Shown here piece by piece: positions 14,170-20,872 of a DNA stretch of 20,872 nt. Source of the stretch: DATIHK01 sp035480775 (lineage in GTDB: Bacteria; Patescibacteriota; WWE3; UBA101185; UBA10185). The stretch lies in the NCBI GenBank assembly GCA_035480775.1, contig DATIHK010000048.1:1-20872 (forward strand), written 5' to 3'. Both the position numbers and the translations under genes were made by a program. Numbering within the stretch: the stretch's first letter is position 1; each line of letters starts with the position of its first letter. Under the pieces are notes generated by a model. It was not told the origin of the DNA and made no database searches. It saw only the letters and a list, made by a program, of their open reading frames with translations.

Positions 14170-14439
14170 ATGCCATTAGTAAAAGAAAAAAAGCAACAAA
14201 TCATAAAAGGTTATAGAGTGCACGAGTCTGATACTGGATCTCCAGAAGTTCAAGTCGCTCTATTAAGTGAGAAGATAGCCAAACTTACAGGTCATCTAAA
14301 ATCCCATAAAAAAGATAATCACTCACGCAGAGGCCTTTTACAAATGGTCAATAAAAGAAGAAGATTGTTATCTTATCTCAAAAAGAAAGACGAAGAAAGA
14401 TACAACTTCTTAATTGAAAAGTTAGATCTAGCTAAGTAG
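14170..14439 (+). CDS. rpsO: 30S ribosomal protein S15
   Basis: Primary 16S rRNA-binding protein of 89 residues, the usual size. The start ATG at 14170 gives MPLVKEKKQQIIKGYRVHES. An earlier in-frame ATG at 14131 overlaps the promoter -35 and would add 13 unrelated residues. Signature features are DTGSPEVQVALLSEKI, the GHLKSHKKDNHSRRGLL turn that contacts 16S rRNA, and RRRLLSYLKKKDEERY. No SD is present, as expected for a nearly leaderless message. pnp follows, the order seen in E. coli and many other bacteria. Confidence 0.96.
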   Translation: MPLVKEKKQQIIKGYRVHESDTGSPEVQVALLSEKIAKLTGHLKSHKKDNHSRRGLLQMVNKRRRLLSYLKKKDEERYNFLIEKLDLAK

Positions 14440-14455
14440 AAATAAGTAATAAATT

Positions 14456-14464
14456 TGGTAGAGT
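14456..14464 (+). promoter_or_regulatory. Possible extended -10 of pnp
   Basis: TGGTAGAGT resembles the TGGTACAAT of rpsO. It would give a pnp leader of about 110 nt from around 14471. No -35 is evident. Confidence 0.35.
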
Positions 14465-14488
14465 AGTACTGATTAGGAAATGAAGTAG

Positions 14489-14528
14489 TGTATAGGTCGC
14501 AAGCTAGGACAGGCAGCAGACGTATACA
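14489..14528 (+). other. Hairpin in the pnp leader
   Basis: TGTATA (14489-14494) pairs with TATACA (14523-14528); after a G-G mismatch, GTC (14496-14498) pairs with GAC (14519-14521). The loop is about 20 bases. It lies in the 141-base gap between rpsO and pnp. In E. coli a leader hairpin mediates PNPase autocontrol; a similar role here is only a suggestion. Confidence 0.45.
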
Positions 14529-14580
14529 GCATTCCATATCTTAATCTCCAAATACTCTTCCGTAAAAAAAGAAAGAAAAT

Positions 14581-16773
14581 ATGAATAAAATTGTAAAAAA
14601 AGAAATAGATTTTGCAGGTAGAAAATTGGTTCTTGAAACCGGAGAGCTCGCTATGCAAGCCAATATGGCTGTTAAAGCGACCTACGGCGAATCTGTAGTG
14701 TTAGCAACAGTTGTATCGGGCGAATCCAATCCAGATACTGATTTTTTTCCATTAACGGTAAACTATGAAGAAAGATTGTATGCAAGCGGAATTATTAAAA
14801 ATTCCAGATTTGTAAAAAGAGATGGGCGTCCTAACGACGAAGCCGTAATAACTCGTAGACTTATTGATCATGCTATAAGACCACTTTTTCCAGAAGATTA
14901 TATGGATGAAATTCAAGTTGCCGTAACAATTTTATCACTCGACGATACTTCAGATCCAGAATTTTTGAGTATGATAGCTGTTTCTGCTGCTTTGCACGCT
15001 TCTGATATTCCTTGGGATGGACCAATGGGAACTACCAGACTTGGTTATATTAATAACGAATACGTTTTAAATCCTTCTAAATTAGATTTACATACCAAAT
15101 CCGAATTAGATATGATGGTATCTTTTGTCGGTGCCGATAAGAAAATATTAGCTTTAGAAGCTGAGGCCAACATTTTGCCCGAAGAAAAAATTTTAGGGGC
15201 AATTGAATACGCCAATAGTCATATTGATGGAATAATTTCGATGATTTCTGACTTTGCTAAAGAAGTTAATCCGGATGCTAAAAAATATATTTATAACTCT
15301 AGAGCTCTAAACCCAGAACTATTAGCAGATGTTTCTTCGGTTGCCAAAGATGTAATTGTTAAAATGCTTGGGCAAGGATTTGATAAAACAAAGTTAAAAA
15401 CTGAAGCAGATAAACTTCTTGAAGAAATTTATATAAAATATGAAGGCAAATACAAAAAAGCCGATATGTCACGCGCTTTTTCAGCGGTTGAAGAGCACGC
15501 TTTGCAACACTTAATCTTAGATGAACAAAAAAGACCAGACGGTCGTGGTATCAAAGACATTCGTCCAATTACAACTTCTATTGGAGTTTTACCAAGAGTT
15601 CACGGAAGCGGATTATTTACCCGTGGTGTTACTCAAGTTATGACTGTTGCTACTTTGGGTTCACCCTCTTTAGAACTTTTCGTTCAAGATATTTATGGTG
15701 AAAGAACCAAGAGATATATTCACTATTACAACTTTCCTCCATATTCAGTTGGAGAAGTCGGAAAAATGGGTGGAACCGGTGGTCGAGAAATTGGTCACGG
15801 AATGTTAGCCGAAAAAGCTTTGCGACCAGTTATACCTGAGCAAAAAGATTTTCCATACACAATTATTTTGGTTTCAGAAACACTTTCATCTAGTGGATCA
15901 AGTTCTATGGCTGCAACTTGCGGTTCGACCTTGGCGTTAATGGATGCCGGAGTTCCAATTAAAGAAATGGTAGCTGGAGTTGGAGTCGGCTTAATCGTTA
16001 GCGAAGATATGACTAAGCAATTAGTAATGACAGATTTGGCTTACCTAGAAGACGCTTTTGGCTTTTTAGATTTCAAAATGACCGGAACACGCACTGGTGT
16101 TACAGCAATTCAAGCCGACATGAAAATCAAAGGCATTCCAATGGATTTGTTACCAAAAATTATTGAACAATCACACGAAGGTCGCATGCATGTTTTAGAC
16201 GAAATGGAAAAGACTATAAAAACTCCAAAAGCAACAGTTTCTAAGTATGCTCCAAAGACATTTACTACCAAGATTGATCCTGAAAAAATCGGTGTCGTAA
16301 TTGGTTCTGGTGGAAAGACAATCAAAGAAATTCAAGAACGAACTATGTCTGAAATTTCTATAGAAGAAGACGGCACAATTGTTGTTACAGCAATAAGCGA
16401 AGAAAATGGTAAACAAGCTATCGAATTTATCAATAATTTAACCCGAGAATTTAAACCAGGCGAAATTCTTGATGGAATTGTCAAAGAAATCGTAGATTTT
16501 GGTGCATTCGTAGAAGTAGCTCCAGGAAAAGACGGTCTTTTACATATTAGCGAACTAGCAAATGGTTATGTCAAAAATGTTGAAGATGTTGTTAAAGTCG
16601 GCGACCCCGTAAAAGTTAAAGTACTTGATGTTAGTCGCGACGGCAAGATTAGCTTATCTATAAAGGCACTTGATCCAAATGCAGAAATTTCGAACGACCG
16701 TTACGAAAGACCACAACGTCCATCTCGAGATGGCAGAGGTTCTAGAGATCGCAATCGAAATAGTCGTTATTAA
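14581..16773 (+). CDS. pnp: Polynucleotide phosphorylase
   Basis: 3'-5' phosphorolytic exoribonuclease, 730 residues, full length. It has a first RNase PH domain (about 10-145), a helical linker, and a second RNase PH domain (about 310-550). A KH domain follows (about 558-620, KIGVVIGSGGKTIKEI), then S1 (about 627-697, GEILDGIVKEIVDFGAF). Active-site features are in place: the GSSSMA loop binding phosphate, and the pattern ED-AFGFL-DFK matching the catalytic D486, D492 and K494 of E. coli. The C-terminus is short and rich in Arg (RPSRDGRGSRDRNRNSRY), a likely RNA-binding tail. A purine-rich AAGAAAGAAA precedes the ATG. Confidence 0.96.
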   Translation: MNKIVKKEIDFAGRKLVLETGELAMQANMAVKATYGESVVLATVVSGESNPDTDFFPLTVNYEERLYASGIIKNSRFVKRDGRPNDEAVITRRLIDHAIRPLFPEDYMDEIQVAVTILSLDDTSDPEFLSMIAVSAALHASDIPWDGPMGTTRLGYINNEYVLNPSKLDLHTKSELDMMVSFVGADKKILALEAEANILPEEKILGAIEYANSHIDGIISMISDFAKEVNPDAKKYIYNSRALNPELLADVSSVAKDVIVKMLGQGFDKTKLKTEADKLLEEIYIKYEGKYKKADMSRAFSAVEEHALQHLILDEQKRPDGRGIKDIRPITTSIGVLPRVHGSGLFTRGVTQVMTVATLGSPSLELFVQDIYGERTKRYIHYYNFPPYSVGEVGKMGGTGGREIGHGMLAEKALRPVIPEQKDFPYTIILVSETLSSSGSSSMAATCGSTLALMDAGVPIKEMVAGVGVGLIVSEDMTKQLVMTDLAYLEDAFGFLDFKMTGTRTGVTAIQADMKIKGIPMDLLPKIIEQSHEGRMHVLDEMEKTIKTPKATVSKYAPKTFTTKIDPEKIGVVIGSGGKTIKEIQERTMSEISIEEDGTIVVTAISEENGKQAIEFINNLTREFKPGEILDGIVKEIVDFGAFVEVAPGKDGLLHISELANGYVKNVEDVVKVGDPVKVKVLDVSRDGKISLSIKALDPNAEISNDRYERPQRPSRDGRGSRDRNRNSRY

Positions 16774-16788
16774 CTTTAAACAAAGTTA
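16771..16788. repeat. Inverted repeat over the pnp stop codon
   Basis: TAACTTT and AAAGTTA form seven pairs around AAAC, and the first base is that of the stop codon. No T-run follows, so it is a poor terminator; it could stabilise the mRNA 3' end. Confidence 0.3.
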
Positions 16789-16802
16789 TACGACGCGAAG
16801 AA

Positions 16803-16811
16803 TGCTAAAAT
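16803..16811 (+). promoter_or_regulatory. Extended -10 of the zinc-ribbon gene
   Basis: TGCTAAAAT (TG-n-TAAAAT) ends seven bases before the ATG at 16819, with no SD: another probable leaderless message. Confidence 0.5.
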
Positions 16812-16818
16812 ATAAGCA

Positions 16819-17781
16819 ATGTTTTTAAGAATCTGTCCAAACTGTAATAAAGAATTGGGTAATCACGACCATTATTTCTGCTCTAACTGCGGAGTTGTTC
16901 TTCCTAAAGATCTTGTTAATGATCAAGTTGATATTACTGTAAAGCTATATAATCCAAACGCTTCAACCAAGCAGGATAAATTACCCTTTAAAATTGACTC
17001 ACACTTTTTTTCAAATCTTTTACATCCACAAGCAATTTTGGCCTTTTTATTTATAGTCGCCTTTGCTGTAGTTTTAATCGATGTTGAAAATCTGGTTTTT
17101 CTATTACAGCGTGGAAATACGCTGTCGACGCCTGTTATACAAGCGCCAATTTCGCTTAATGAAAGCACTCAAAGCTCACAAAGCAGTAAGGCTTATGTTG
17201 TAGATCTTCCTTTGTCGGGCACAAGTCAGCCATTTGAAACAGACGATTTAAATCAATATGTTCCAGCCGAAACAGATTTATATGTGTTTGGAAATAATAT
17301 CGGAACTTTTTTGGCAGGAGTAACTGAAACTAATGTTTATAGTGATTTATTCGCAACAATTCCCGAAGTATTAAACAAACCATTTGTACTTTTTACTTTA
17401 AAAGATGGTCAAGGTGAAGATTGGGGTTTAGTCATTAAATACCCGACTAACTCTGCTTTAACTAAAATTCTTAACAGTAATTTGGCTAATTTTGCGCAGT
17501 TTAAATCTGACGGAGATTTTTTGGTTGTAGGATCTAATGAAACAGTACTAGCCGCAGCATTGAGTGCAAAAAATAAAGATTCATTAAATATTTTGCTCAA
17601 TCCGTCATATGTTAAGGCCAAAGCAACACTACAACCGCAAGGTTTAGGAATAGTCATTATTATGACTGATTCGGGTAAAAAAGTATTAAAAGATGCAAAG
17701 AATTATAAAATTGGAAATACTCTAAAAAACACAATAGATGGTGTTTTGAAAACAGGGTACAATGAGGTCGTTATTGATTAG
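16819..17781 (+). CDS. Zinc-ribbon membrane protein with extracytoplasmic domain
   Basis: 320 residues. The N-terminus carries a zinc ribbon with two cysteine pairs (CPNC at 6-9 and CSNC at 21-24). A single transmembrane helix lies at about residues 72-92 (AILAFLFIVAFAVVLI). A Ser/Thr/Gln-rich linker follows, then an exported domain of about 200 residues. That domain has repeats of short beta segments such as PFVLFTLKDGQGEDWGLVIKY and GDFLVVGSNETVLAAAL, which faintly recall DUF3352-type proteins. Function is unknown. It starts a unit that leads into the Lon-like ATPase only 83 bases downstream, the gap being filled by the structured leader. Confidence 0.75.
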   Translation: MFLRICPNCNKELGNHDHYFCSNCGVVLPKDLVNDQVDITVKLYNPNASTKQDKLPFKIDSHFFSNLLHPQAILAFLFIVAFAVVLIDVENLVFLLQRGNTLSTPVIQAPISLNESTQSSQSSKAYVVDLPLSGTSQPFETDDLNQYVPAETDLYVFGNNIGTFLAGVTETNVYSDLFATIPEVLNKPFVLFTLKDGQGEDWGLVIKYPTNSALTKILNSNLANFAQFKSDGDFLVVGSNETVLAAALSAKNKDSLNILLNPSYVKAKATLQPQGLGIVIIMTDSGKKVLKDAKNYKIGNTLKNTIDGVLKTGYNEVVID

Positions 17782-17792
17782 ATTAGTAATGA

Positions 17793-17855
17793 GCTGAAGT
17801 CTTGAGAAAACATTTGAGCACAGCAGTGCGATCTGTTTTCGAAAGATTCTTCAGC
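17793..17855 (+). ncRNA. Structured leader RNA element, copy 2 (Lon-like ATPase)
   Basis: Same element as at 10619, ending nine bases before the ATG at 17865. P1 is GCTGAAG/CTTCAGC, seven perfect pairs (17793-17799 with 17849-17855). P2 is TCTT/AAGA (17800-17803 with 17843-17846); P3 is GAAAACA/TGTTTTC (17806-17812 with 17834-17840). P4 is GCAC/GTGC (17818-17821 with 17826-17829) with loop AGCA. The core 17799-17847 matches 10625-10673 at 48 of 49 bases. P1 differs at three of seven 5' bases, yet two pairs show compensatory exchange (A-T to C-G, A-T to G-C) and a mismatch becomes A-T. Its own promoter is uncertain; TACAAT at 17758-17763 is a weak candidate. Confidence 0.75.
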
Positions 17856-17864
17856 GAATGAGTT

Positions 17865-18929
17865 ATGGCACAAGAAACTGAATTTATATTTGAAGAATTA
17901 AAGAAACTTTCTGAAGAAATTCATACTACTAAAGGTTTACCTGAAGATTTAGCGAACCGTCTTGATCAGATGTTGGATCGTCTTAATCGTATGGCTAAAC
18001 TCGGCCACTACGCTTCTGAATACGATACTTTATCTCGGTATATAGATGTAATAGCGACTATACCTTGGGATGCTCGTACTATTGATAAACTTGATCTTGA
18101 ATCTACTAAAAAAGTACTCGATAAAAATCACTACGGAATGCAAGACGTCAAAGATCGTATTTTGGAATATTTGTCTACGATGATTTTGATTAAACAGCGT
18201 GGCGAAGATATGATTGCTAAATCACCAATTTTGCTTTTGGTAGGTCTGCAAGGAATTGGTAAAACAACTTTAGCAATTTCGATTGCAGAGGCTTTAGAAA
18301 GAAAGTTTATTCGTATTGCTATGGGAGCTATTGGTTCGACTTTAGAATTGCGGGGGCGCAGTAAAGTATTTCCAGAAGCTGAGCCCGGCCAAATTATAAA
18401 GGCACTTATAAAAACGCAAGTGCGCAATCCGGTAATTTTGCTAGATGAAATTGAAAAGGCAAGTGGTGAGCAAGGACTGCGCTCAGATATTATGGCCACA
18501 CTTCTTGAAATTTTGGATCCAAATCAAAACCCTGAATTTAGAGATCACTACGTAGACTACCCCTATAATTTATCTGAAGTGCTTTTTATTTGTTCAGCAA
18601 ACAACACCGGAACAATTTCTGCAGCATTGATGGATCGTATGGAAGTTATTAAAATGCCTTCTTATACCGATAACGAAAAATTAGTTATAGCGCGAGATTA
18701 TCTGTTTCCAAAGATTTTAGAAAAATCGGGTTTAAAGCCCGAAGAGCTGCAAATTGAACCAGATTTGTGGCCATCAATAATTAGACCGTTTGGATTTGAT
18801 TCGGGAATTAGAAGTTTAGGCAGAACATTAGAATCAATCAGCCGAAAAGTAGCTCGCGAAATAGTTGAAGGTAAGTCTCAATCGGTCTATATTGATAGCT
18901 CCAATTTAAAATATTACCTGCCTAAGTAG
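17865..18929 (+). CDS. Lon-derived AAA+ ATPase without the protease domain
   Basis: 354 residues that match the central part of Lon protease. A helical region with YIDVIATIPWDARTIDKLDL (59-78) and LDKNHYGMQDVKDRILEYL (85-103) precedes the AAA+ module. The module has Walker A GLQGIGKT (127-134), Walker B VILLDE (190-195), sensor-1 SANN (244-247), arginine finger R258 in LMDRMEVI and sensor-2 R316. The chain ends about where the Lon peptidase domain with its Ser-Lys dyad would begin; stop and next gene follow. The N-terminal substrate domain is also nearly absent. It is probably an unfoldase or remodeller. The Lon pore-loop Tyr (Y-V-G) is replaced near KVFPEAEPG. It is first of four genes 5-16 bases apart. 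Confidence 0.88.
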   Translation: MAQETEFIFEELKKLSEEIHTTKGLPEDLANRLDQMLDRLNRMAKLGHYASEYDTLSRYIDVIATIPWDARTIDKLDLESTKKVLDKNHYGMQDVKDRILEYLSTMILIKQRGEDMIAKSPILLLVGLQGIGKTTLAISIAEALERKFIRIAMGAIGSTLELRGRSKVFPEAEPGQIIKALIKTQVRNPVILLDEIEKASGEQGLRSDIMATLLEILDPNQNPEFRDHYVDYPYNLSEVLFICSANNTGTISAALMDRMEVIKMPSYTDNEKLVIARDYLFPKILEKSGLKPEELQIEPDLWPSIIRPFGFDSGIRSLGRTLESISRKVAREIVEGKSQSVYIDSSNLKYYLPK

Positions 18930-18945
18930 CGGCTACCTAAAATAT

Positions 18946-19476
18946 ATGGAAAATAAAGAACCTACATTAGAAAAAATAGATGCAATTAGAAAAACAGGAT
19001 TCAGGCCGGACATTGTAGGTTGTATAGTCAACGATAAGAAAATTTTACTGTTGTATAAAACCGAATATAAACTTTGGCTTTTTCCACAAGGCGGGATACG
19101 CAATAAAGAACTTCCACAAGATGCGCTAGTTCGTGAAATGTCAGAAGAGCTAGGAACTGATTTTGTAAATCAAGCCAAAAACCCATACGTGTATATAGGT
19201 GAAGACAAAATGGAATTTACTCCAGATAAGTACAATATGGATGAGTTGGCAACCGACGCTGGTGAAAAAATTAATATGATTGGCAAAGCTTATCTTTTTT
19301 ATCTAATCCAATCCGAATCGCAAACATTAGATATTTCAAAAACCGGCTTTGATGAATTTTTTTGGCTCGAATATACTTCGGCCGGATTTTTAATCAGCAA
19401 AATTTATCAATCGGGCCGTCGTCGTATTATGACAAGAGCTTTAAACTTACTGAAAGATAATAAATACATTACTTAA
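18946..19476 (+). CDS. NUDIX hydrolase, possibly RppH-like
   Basis: 176-residue hydrolase of nucleoside diphosphate-X bonds. The NUDIX box runs from G49 to T71 (GGIRNKELPQDALVREMSEE), with the metal-binding R63-E64 and E67-E68. The sequence before it, GFRPDIVGCIVNDKKILLL and WLFPQGGI, resembles RppH, which removes pyrophosphate from mRNA 5' ends. The final hydrophobic residue of the box is Thr here. The neighbouring RNase J makes a role in 5'-end-dependent decay plausible, but other substrates cannot be excluded. It lies 16 bases after the ATPase gene. TAAAAT at 18938-18943 is too close to the ATG to serve as its -10. Confidence 0.87.
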   Translation: MENKEPTLEKIDAIRKTGFRPDIVGCIVNDKKILLLYKTEYKLWLFPQGGIRNKELPQDALVREMSEELGTDFVNQAKNPYVYIGEDKMEFTPDKYNMDELATDAGEKINMIGKAYLFYLIQSESQTLDISKTGFDEFFWLEYTSAGFLISKIYQSGRRRIMTRALNLLKDNKYIT

Positions 19477-19481
19477 TACCA

Positions 19482-20120
19482 ATGGATAAAAAAACTCTTT
19501 TAGATGAAATCGAAAAAAACGTTCGCATTTGCCAAAAATGCAGATTGTGTAAAACGGCGACTAATGCAGTTCCCGGAGAAGGAAACATCAATTCTGAAAT
19601 TGTTTTTATTGGTGAAGCTCCTGGTGCCACAGAAGATGCAACAGGCCGCCCATTTGTAGGTCGCGCCGGCAAACTTTTGGACGTTTTATTAGGCCAAATT
19701 AAAATGCAGCGATCTGACGTTTGGATAGGTAATGTCATCAAACATCGTCCACCAGAAAATCGTGACCCTTTACCCGACGAGATTGAAGCTTGTTTGCCTT
19801 ATTTAACAATGCAACTAGATATTATAAAGCCAAAAATTATAGTTACTTTAGGTAGATACGCCATGAATTATTTTTATAAAGATGGTAAAATTAGTCGGGA
19901 TCACGGAAGAGCCTTACAGACCGAAAAGTATTTTGTTTTTCCTGTTTATCATCCTGCTGCCGCTTTGAGAAATCCCGAAATGGCCAAGGTACTGAAAGAG
20001 GATTTTCTAAGAATTCCTGATGTTTTACAGCAGATAAAAACAGGGAAATTTGGCGTTAATGCCAAACCTCCGGTTTTGCCTGTTGTTCCCAAAGGTCAAC
20101 AAGGTTTAGGATTAATGTAA
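19482..20120 (+). CDS. Family 4 uracil-DNA glycosylase
   Basis: Base-excision repair enzyme (UdgA type, 212 residues) that removes uracil from DNA. Motifs: CXXC at C17 and C20, GEAPGATED and GRPFVGRAG (44-63), RPPENRDP (89-96), C104, and HPAAALRNP near residue 157. Family 4 enzymes hold a 4Fe-4S cluster through four Cys; the third, normally in KCRPP, is His88 here (KHRPP), at the exact expected position. The cluster is therefore either three-Cys/one-His or altered. The last 25 residues, after the conserved domain, are Pro/Gly/Gln-rich. It starts five bases after the NUDIX gene and ends five bases before RNase J. Confidence 0.93.
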   Translation: MDKKTLLDEIEKNVRICQKCRLCKTATNAVPGEGNINSEIVFIGEAPGATEDATGRPFVGRAGKLLDVLLGQIKMQRSDVWIGNVIKHRPPENRDPLPDEIEACLPYLTMQLDIIKPKIIVTLGRYAMNYFYKDGKISRDHGRALQTEKYFVFPVYHPAAALRNPEMAKVLKEDFLRIPDVLQQIKTGKFGVNAKPPVLPVVPKGQQGLGLM

Positions 20121-20125
20121 CTAAT

Positions 20126-20872
20126 ATGAAGTTTTTTAATACAGAAGGTAATAATTCACAAAAATTAAAAATAATAACTTTAAGTGGAACTGAAAGTGTT
20201 ACCAAAAACATGACGCTATACGAGTACGGCAACGATATCATTATTGTGGACTGTGGAGTTGGATTTCCCGACAGTGAAATGTTAGGAGTCGATGTAGTCA
20301 TTCCTGATATGACGTACGTTTTAGAAAATCGCGATCGCATCAGAGGTTTATTTATTACTCACGGTCATGAAGATCACATCGGAGCCGTTCCTTATTTGTT
20401 AAAAGAAATGGATATTCCGGTTTATTGCAACAAACTCGTTCAGGGATTTTTGAATGTTAAATTAAACGACAGAGCTTTTAAAGGCATTGGAGATAAAGTT
20501 AAATTTCATCTCTTAACTCCCGATACCGAAGAAATAACCGTCGGAAGCTTTAAAATTTCGGCATTTAGAGTAAATCACTCTGTTCCATCAGCGATGGGTT
20601 TTGCTATAAAAACTCCACAAGGAACAGTTTTGCACATGGCAGATTATCGTATCGATTGGACACCAGTTTTAGATAAACCAATAGATTTAGCTAAAATAGC
20701 GATTTTGGGTCAAGAAGGCGTTTTATGTCTGATGTCTGACTGCTTAGGTTCAACAACAGAAGGTTATTCAAAATCAGAAAGCACTCTAAATCAAACTTTT
20801 TTTGATTTGTTCGAAGACGCAAAAGAGCGTCAGATTTTAGTAACTACAATTTCGTCAAATATTTCAAGAATG
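20126..20872 (+). CDS. rnj: Ribonuclease J, 5' part (cut by window end)
   Basis: Metallo-beta-lactamase/beta-CASP RNase with 5'-3' exo- and endonuclease activity. The frame is open from the ATG at 20126 to the right edge, 249 codons, with no stop. Motifs are VDCGVGFPDSEMLGVD, the metal-binding THGHEDHIGA (HxHxDH), VNHSVPSAMGF and LHMADYRID. LMSDCLGSTTEGYSKSE follows, and the last visible part, ERQILVTTISSNISRM, is the start of the beta-CASP domain. A 14-residue extension precedes the core. It is translated from the same unit as the glycosylase. With RNase Y at the left edge and PNPase between, the major decay nucleases lie close together. Confidence 0.95.
   Translation, partial: MKFFNTEGNNSQKLKIITLSGTESVTKNMTLYEYGNDIIIVDCGVGFPDSEMLGVDVVIPDMTYVLENRDRIRGLFITHGHEDHIGAVPYLLKEMDIPVYCNKLVQGFLNVKLNDRAFKGIGDKVKFHLLTPDTEEITVGSFKISAFRVNHSVPSAMGFAIKTPQGTVLHMADYRIDWTPVLDKPIDLAKIAILGQEGVLCLMSDCLGSTTEGYSKSESTLNQTFFDLFEDAKERQILVTTISSNISRM

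Noticed and set aside
18938..18943. TAAAAT before the NUDIX gene as a -10 box
   Set aside because: It is only two bases from the ATG, so transcription would begin inside the gene; the gene is closely spaced within an operon.

Overview
The window is AT-rich, tightly packed bacterial DNA with short gaps, one-to-four-base gene overlaps and small versions of housekeeping proteins. TGA is used as an ordinary stop codon (for example at 1007-1009 and 1225-1227), which argues against the UGA=Gly code of Gracilibacteria and Absconditibacteria. Minimal IF2, a Lon-type ATPase without its protease domain, RNase Y next to YmdB and many unrecognised small proteins suggest a Candidate Phyla Radiation (Patescibacteria) genome. 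That is an inference from gene content; I cannot place the class. I saw no tRNA, rRNA, CRISPR array or mobile element.

Layout: (1) 1-2315, plus strand: 3' part of rny (RNase Y), a small membrane protein, a YmdB-like phosphoesterase and HU, closed by an intrinsic terminator. (2) 2398-2654: a separate short transcription unit with promoter, strong SD, a 40-codon acidic ORF and a terminator. (3) 2660-6296, minus strand: an eight-TM sensor-like protein, a 100-residue unknown, a soluble PAS-histidine kinase and an M16 peptidase. (4) 6369-8439: a DUF2156-like acyltransferase-fold protein convergent with a SAM methyltransferase, then a two-TM small protein. (5) 8580-10425: a zinc-finger-less DnaJ and a polytopic membrane protein facing it. 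(6) 10507-16773: nusA, infB, a degenerate DHH-family protein, rpsO and pnp. This resembles the nusA-infB-rbfA-truB-rpsO-pnp order of other bacteria with rbfA/truB absent. (7) 16819-20872: a zinc-ribbon membrane protein, a Lon-like ATPase, an RppH-like NUDIX hydrolase, a family-4 uracil-DNA glycosylase and the 5' part of RNase J.

The theme is RNA turnover and translation: RNase Y, PNPase, RNase J and a possible RppH all lie within 21 kb, with NusA, IF2 and S15. The strongest unexplained signal is an almost identical ~63-nt hairpin element directly upstream of both nusA (10619-10680) and the Lon-like ATPase (17793-17855). The 49-nt core differs at one loop base, while the outer stem differs in sequence but keeps its pairing through compensatory changes. 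This looks like a cis-regulatory RNA that I do not recognise.

Many other genes have a -10 hexamer only 6-10 nt before the start codon and no SD, which implies leaderless mRNAs. A few genes instead have clear SD sequences (HU, the 40-aa ORF, the 86-aa and 289-aa membrane proteins).
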